A stretch of 16,472 bases of DNA from DAOUGC01 sp034429695 (GTDB taxonomy: Bacteria > Chloroflexota > Anaerolineae > Anaerolineales > Anaerolineaceae). Within the stretch, counting starts at the first letter, position 1, and each line of letters starts with the position of its first letter. Location of the stretch: assembly GCA_034429695.1 (NCBI GenBank), contig DAOUGC010000252.1, positions 1 through 16,472 of the forward strand, given 5' to 3'. Under the pieces are notes generated by a model, which made no database searches, was not told the origin of the DNA, and saw only the letters and a list, made by a program, of their open reading frames with translations. The translations under genes were made by a program, and so were the position numbers. Positions 13,357 through 16,472 of this stretch are shown here, one piece after another.

Positions 13357-14826
13357 TCATCTGCCGCTGGCATACCCATACGTATCCATTTCCATCAAAA
13401 CACCCACCAGTTCGCCCAGGCGGCGTACTGCCCAGTCGGTGCTGTCACTGTAATAGGCTGCGTTAAGGCGGAAGTAATTGGCGTACCGGGATGTGGCTGA
13501 AAAAATGTGCCCGGGCGCCAGGGTGATGCCATCCTTGAGTGCCATACGGTACAGGTCAAGCGAATCCACGCCATCGGGCAACTGGACCCATACCACATGC
13601 CCCCCTGAGGGTGAGGAGACACGGGCGCCCTGTGGGAAGTATCGCAGGATGGCCTGTGCCATGCCGTTTACTTTTTGCATGTATGCCTGGCGAATGCGGC
13701 GCAGGGTGTGTTCATAACCGCCGGTGGCCAGGAAATGCGCGATGGCGAGCTGCGGAAGCACGGCAGTGCCGCCGTTGGTCGCCATTTTCAACTGCTCAAC
13801 ATCACTGCGATAGCGCCCCGCTGCCACCCAACCGATGCGGTACCCAGGGGCAAGGTCTTTTGAAAAGGATGAGCACAGCATGACCATGCCCTTGCGGTCA
13901 TATGCTTTGCACGCGTTGGGACGCACATCCCCGAAATACAGCTCACCCTGAATGTCATCTTCAATCAAAGGAATATTGAACTCAGCCAGCATCTCAACCA
14001 GGGCGGCTTTGTTTTCATCGGGCATGCAACTACCCAGCGGATTGGAAAAATTGGGTGTCAGCAGACAGGCGCTGATGTTTTGATGCTCAATGGCAAAGCG
14101 CAATGCATCCAGGCTGATGCCTGTCACCGGATGGGTCGGTATCTCCAATGCGCGCAACCCCTGTGATTCAAGCGCCTGCAGGATGCCGAAAAAGGTGGGA
14201 GATTCCACCACCACCGTGTCTCCCGGTTTGCACACGGTGCGCAGGCACAACCCGAACGCTTCCATACAACCGGCGGTGATCACCAGGTCGTCTGGTGAGA
14301 GGTGGCAACCGCTGTTGACCGCCCTGCGGGCGATTTGAGCGCGCAGTTCCTCCTGCCCCTGGGGGGCGCCGCTGATATTGGATGGGATGTCCTCGCTGCG
14401 GGCCACAATGGCCAGTGAACGGTTGAGCCGCGCAGTGGGCAGCAGGGCGGGGTCCGGAATGGCAGCGCCGAATTGAACCAGGCGCGGGTTGACCATGTCG
14501 CGCATGATCATCAATGCCAGGCTTTCCACCGAAACCCGCTCGGGGCTGGCGCTGGCTGCATCCAGTTCCGGCTCGGGCAGACCAGTGGAGTAGCGTTCGC
14601 GTACGTAGTATCCAGACTGCGGCCGGGCTTCGATGTATCCCTGGGTTTCCAGCAATCGGTATGCCTGCAGGATGGTGGTGACGCTGACGCCGCGTTGTTC
14701 GGCGCGTTCACGCACAGAAGGAACCCGATCACCCGGGCGAAAAGTGCCGCTTTCAATGAGGCTGGCGAGTTCACCTGCAACGCGTTCGTACAGGTGCGAA
14801 TTAATGTTTTCTCCAAGGTTTCTCAT
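13357..14826 (-). CDS. MocR/PdxR-type regulator (GntR HTH fused to aminotransferase domain)
   Basis: 489 residues. The N-terminal GntR winged helix spans about residues 8-77 (HLYERVAGELASLIESG, RPGDRVPSVRE, TILQAYRLLETQGYIEARP). It is linked to a fold-type I aminotransferase domain with TPNFSNPLG (about 257-265), the Asp of IEDDIQGELYFGD and the PLP lysine motif SSFSKDLAPGYRIGW (Lys323). MocR regulators sense PLP or an amino-acid-PLP adduct and control nearby transport or metabolic genes, commonly with self-control. Its promoter is TTGCCA (14864-14859) and TACAAT (14841-14836). It is divergent from the DUF2917 gene across a perfect inverted repeat. True aminotransferase activity cannot be excluded. 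Confidence 0.9.
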   Translation of the reverse strand: MRNLGENINSHLYERVAGELASLIESGTFRPGDRVPSVRERAEQRGVSVTTILQAYRLLETQGYIEARPQSGYYVRERYSTGLPEPELDAASASPERVSVESLALMIMRDMVNPRLVQFGAAIPDPALLPTARLNRSLAIVARSEDIPSNISGAPQGQEELRAQIARRAVNSGCHLSPDDLVITAGCMEAFGLCLRTVCKPGDTVVVESPTFFGILQALESQGLRALEIPTHPVTGISLDALRFAIEHQNISACLLTPNFSNPLGSCMPDENKAALVEMLAEFNIPLIEDDIQGELYFGDVRPNACKAYDRKGMVMLCSSFSKDLAPGYRIGWVAAGRYRSDVEQLKMATNGGTAVLPQLAIAHFLATGGYEHTLRRIRQAYMQKVNGMAQAILRYFPQGARVSSPSGGHVVWVQLPDGVDSLDLYRMALKDGITLAPGHIFSATSRYANYFRLNAAYYSDSTDWAVRRLGELVGVLMEMDTYGYASGR

Positions 14827-14835
14827 CTTGTTTTA

Positions 14836-14864
14836 ATTGTACTGGTCAATTCTGGCAGTGGCAA
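14836..14864 (-). promoter_or_regulatory. Promoter of the MocR-type gene
   Basis: On the minus strand: TTGCCA (14864-14859), a 17-base spacer and TACAAT (14841-14836). The -10 ends nine bases before ATG 14826, so the leader is only a few bases long and has no ribosome site. Confidence 0.6.
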
Positions 14865-14884
14865 TATACAGTTTTGCCATCAAA

Positions 14885-14923
14885 AAGCATAACAGTTGCG
14901 CACAATAGTAAACTGTTATGCTT
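14885..14923. promoter_or_regulatory. Perfect 13-bp inverted repeat, candidate operator
   Basis: AAGCATAACAGTT (14885-14897) and its exact reverse complement AACTGTTATGCTT (14911-14923) with a 13-base spacer, lying between the MocR-type gene and the DUF2917 gene. Extra partial copies of the ACAGTT core lie on both sides (14868-14873 and, inverted, within CTGTTATTTAAACAG at 14944-14958). Centre-to-centre spacing of the arms is 26 bases. Confidence 0.6.
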
Positions 14924-14979
14924 ACAATTGGTGTTTCCTGCATCTGTTATTTAAACAGAAAACGAATAAAATGGGAAGC

Positions 14980-15270
14980 ATGAAAACCAAGTTTCTGTCT
15001 CCTACCATTCAGCGCCAGATCGTGCCTGCGGATCACGACCTGGTTGAAACCTCATTACAGTCCCGCGAAATGCTGGCAATCGAAGGTGAAGGGCGTTTGA
15101 TTAATATTTGTGTGGATAAGGGTACGGTCTGGATGACACAGGAAGGTGATTCGCAAGATCACATCCTGTCCAACGGGGAACATTATGTCACCATGCAGCC
15201 CGGCCGCATTATTATTCAGGCCATGCCTTCGGCCAGCATACGGATTACGCGCCACGACTGGGCGAACTGA
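14980..15270 (+). CDS. DUF2917 family small protein
   Basis: 96 residues from ATG 14980; an in-frame ATG at 14971 would add three. Neither has a good ribosome site, though GGGAAG lies just before 14980. The central block INICVDKGTVWMTQEGDSQD followed by HILSNGEHYV and GRIIIQAM is the DUF2917 pattern, a small beta-rich domain of unknown function with the recurring G-x-VW-T-x-EGD-x-x-D core. It is divergent from the MocR-type regulator across a perfect inverted repeat, so it is the most likely target of that regulator. A strong terminator follows. Confidence 0.78.
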   Translation: MKTKFLSPTIQRQIVPADHDLVETSLQSREMLAIEGEGRLINICVDKGTVWMTQEGDSQDHILSNGEHYVTMQPGRIIIQAMPSASIRITRHDWAN

Positions 15271-15287
15271 TCTCTTCTTCTCTCCTC

Positions 15288-15322
15288 TGCCCCCTTCTTC
15301 TCCGGAAGGGGGCATTTTTTTT
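15288..15322 (+). terminator. Rho-independent terminator after the DUF2917 gene
   Basis: Stem TGCCCCCTTC / GAAGGGGGCA (15288-15297 with 15305-15314), a 7-base loop, then eight T residues. It is 17 bases after the stop and directly before the next gene. Confidence 0.93.
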
Positions 15323-15339
15323 ATGATAGAATGGCCGCC

Positions 15340-15915
15340 ATGAGAAAAGAAATCAATCCGCGGATGTTGCTGGCAGAAAAGATGCGCCGCTGCAGGCTGG
15401 GCGAATGTCATGGTGCGTGCTGTCTGCACGGGGTGTGGGTGAGTGCAGATGAGAAAGAAATCATCCTTGCCCATGTTCACGATGTGGCTGCGGTGATGCC
15501 GGATTATCTGCGGGAACCAGATTTGTGGTTCGACGGACGCAGTGAGGGTGATGATCATTTACCGGGCGGGGTGGCGTTTCATACCACCGTGCTGCACGAC
15601 CCTGCCCATCATGGTGGTACGGCTTGCATATTCATGCTGCCGGATGCGCGCTGCGCTTTGCAGGCGGCGGCAATGGAAAATGGGTTGCACCCGTGGGCGT
15701 GGAAGCCCTTTTATTGTGTTTTGCATCCATTGGATCTGGATGAGCAGGGAAGGATTACGCTGGATAAAACCGATGAATTGCTTGCTGAGCCGGGTTCGTG
15801 TCTGCGTCCGGCAGAGCGGGAGATTCCCCTGTTGGAGACGTTTCAGCCGGAATTGGAGTATTTGCTGGGGCCGGAGGGGTATCGGCGGTTGATCGAGGGG
15901 GAAAACGTGGGGTAG
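15340..15915 (+). CDS. DUF3109-like Cys-rich protein
   Basis: 191 residues from ATG 15340; the in-frame ATG at 15331 adds three. No ribosome site is visible; a TAGAAT hexamer (15327-15332) ends seven bases before 15340. The N-terminus carries a C-x4-C-x3-CC cluster in CRLGECHGACCLHGVWV (Cys18, Cys23, Cys27, Cys28), followed by further cysteines in GTACIFM, DARCAL and PFYCVLHP. This layout resembles DUF3109 and YkgJ-like metal-chelating families, so a bound zinc or iron-sulfur site is likely. Function unknown. The final codons and the TAG stop (15913-15915) fall at the edge of a palindromic repeat also present at 16017-16104, so the C-terminal residues may derive from the repeat. Confidence 0.75.
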   Translation: MRKEINPRMLLAEKMRRCRLGECHGACCLHGVWVSADEKEIILAHVHDVAAVMPDYLREPDLWFDGRSEGDDHLPGGVAFHTTVLHDPAHHGGTACIFMLPDARCALQAAAMENGLHPWAWKPFYCVLHPLDLDEQGRITLDKTDELLAEPGSCLRPAEREIPLLETFQPELEYLLGPEGYRRLIEGENVG

Positions 15916-15987
15916 GTTCCGCCGATTGGTTGATGGTGGAAAAGGCGTCGGGTTGGAAGAACGCCAACCCGACATACGGCATTTCGT
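15911..15987. repeat. Palindromic repeat, copy A
   Basis: Core hairpin GTCGGGTTGG / CCAACCCGAC (15947-15956 with 15964-15973) around a 7-base loop AAGAACG, preceded by GGTTGATGG and GAAAAGGC and followed by ATACGGCATTTCGT. Compared with copy B it lacks about 12 bases near the left end. It overlaps the stop codon of the DUF3109-like gene. Confidence 0.85.
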
Positions 15988-16016
15988 CCACATCATGATT
16001 GATATAAAAAACGCAG

Positions 16017-16104
16017 GGCAGGTTCGATTTTGGGCCCGCCGAATGGTTGATGGTTGAAAAGGCGTCGGGTTGGAAGAACGCCAACCCGACCTACGGTGTT
16101 TCGT
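16017..16104. repeat. Palindromic repeat, copy B
   Basis: Same layout as copy A, offset by 117 bases: GGCAGGTTCG at the left, the identical hairpin GTCGGGTTGG / CCAACCCGAC (16064-16073 with 16081-16090) with the identical loop, then CTACGGTGTTTCGT. The sequence just after it (GGAAAACGTG, 16105-16114) also occurs just before copy A. Confidence 0.85.
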
Positions 16105-16117
16105 GGAAAACGTGATT

Positions 16118-16184
16118 GGCAGGAGCCGATTTGATGATGATGAAAAGTGGTAGGTGGGCTGATGCTTTCTCAGCCCACCGAATG
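16118..16184. repeat. Palindromic repeat, diverged copy C
   Basis: Begins GGCAGG like copy B, carries TGATG and GAAAAG, and then a different but equally perfect 10-bp hairpin GGTGGGCTGA / TCAGCCCACC (16153-16162 with 16170-16179). Stem length and loop length (7) match copies A and B, while the stem sequence has changed on both sides. Confidence 0.65.
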
Positions 16185-16211
16185 TGTGGGGTAAACAACA
16201 TTATCCACATT

Positions 16212-16262
16212 GATTGGTGAAAAGCGGTGGGCTGGAAGACGCCGCGCCAACTCACCCTACCT
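16212..16262. repeat. Palindromic repeat, diverged copy D
   Basis: GATTGGTGAAAAG leads into GGTGGGCTGG (16226-16235), which pairs imperfectly with CCAACTCACC (16247-16256), with GAAGACGCC between as in copies A and B. A fifth fragment with stem GCTGAA/TTCAGC and the tail CAGCCCACCATTTG lies at 16295-16322. Confidence 0.55.
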
Positions 16263-16353
16263 TTTTCAACTTGGACTGATTCGTTGGAACAGATGCTGAA
16301 GTTTTTTCAGCCCACCATTTGATAATTGCACCGCAAAAAAAACCCCCTCCGCT

Positions 16354-16406
16354 CCCGAACGCCGTTCAATATCCATCGCGGTCAATCGTCAACCCCGGCG
16401 TTCGGG
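16354..16406. repeat. Perfect 11-bp inverted repeat
   Basis: CCCGAACGCCG (16354-16364) and CGGCGTTCGGG (16396-16406), separated by 31 bases. Eight A residues at 16335-16342 would be a T run on the minus strand, so it could belong to a minus-strand terminator or leader; the 11-base gap between stem and T run makes this uncertain. Confidence 0.6.
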
Positions 16407-16411
16407 ACCAC

Positions 16412-16443
16412 CTCCCCCATCGAAAAGAACGTCGATGGGGGAG
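16412..16443. repeat. Perfect 11-bp hairpin
   Basis: CTCCCCCATCG (16412-16422) and CGATGGGGGAG (16433-16443) with a 10-base loop. It lies next to the previous inverted repeat. No T run follows on either strand within a few bases, so it is not a standard terminator. The stretch 16185-16472 contains no gene that I can support. Confidence 0.6.
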
Positions 16444-16472
16444 TAGAAAGATCTGATCGCCTTCGTCCATTT

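Noticed and set aside
14473..14892. Plus-strand ORF of 139 codons opposite the MocR-type gene
   Set aside because: Antisense to the well-recognised GntR-type helix-turn-helix region, with no motifs of its own.
8090..15915. Further in-frame TGA selenoprotein candidates
   Set aside because: The other recognised genes are complete without recoding; no TGA with conserved sequence on both sides was seen.
15911..16262. CRISPR array
   Set aside because: Units are long, uneven and degenerate, with internal hairpins and no uniform spacers; no cas genes are present. They fit REP/MITE-like repeats better.

Overview
The window looks like a chromosomal stretch of a moderately GC-rich bacterium. Gene content and protein style (a very large lipoprotein alpha-2-macroglobulin, a quinate-5-dehydrogenase-like protein, DUF2089/SHOCT-like pairs, clustered palindromic repeats) suggest Chloroflexota, probably Anaerolineae. 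That placement is inference from recalled family distribution. No database was searched.

Layout. 1-3314 (minus) is the N-terminal 1104 residues of a bacterial alpha-2-macroglobulin lipoprotein that runs off the left edge. 3526-5762 (plus) is a tight three-gene run: quinate-5-dehydrogenase-like protein, MobA-like nucleotidyltransferase, PAP2 phosphatase. 5833-6573 (plus) is the highlight: an AhpE-like peroxiredoxin fused to a glutaredoxin/mycoredoxin-like domain. An in-frame TGA sits exactly at the peroxidatic cysteine codon and is followed by a good bacterial SECIS-like hairpin. After a strong terminator comes selC, the selenocysteine tRNA (6698-6793, anticodon TCA, 6-bp D stem, long variable arm), and 20 bases later a site-2 protease gene. 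A naive gene call would break the selenoprotein into a short N-terminal piece and an artificial 191-residue downstream ORF.

8090-9205 (minus) is a D-serine dehydratase/D-threonine aldolase-like PLP enzyme. It is divergent from a radical SAM + helix-hairpin-helix protein (9371-10552) of the putative DNA modification/repair type, followed by a DUF6504-like gene (10562-10924). An AT-rich gap with a clear sigma-70-type promoter leads into a DUF2089 zinc-ribbon protein and a SHOCT-like protein that share one short sequence module, then an MFS exporter with a TTG start. A MocR-type regulator (minus) converges on the MFS gene and is divergent from a DUF2917 gene. A perfect 13-bp inverted repeat lies between those two. 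After a strong terminator comes a Cys-rich DUF3109-like gene. Its stop codon lies inside the first of a cluster of degenerate palindromic repeats, which fill the right end together with two further perfect inverted repeats.

How it fits together: the Sec-peroxiredoxin and selC indicate that the organism decodes UGA as selenocysteine. The selenium machinery genes selA, selB and selD are not in this window. The fused glutaredoxin domain would give the peroxidase its own reductant. Several genes, and selC itself, have a -10-like hexamer ending only 6-7 bases before the first functional base, hinting at leaderless or near-leaderless transcription.
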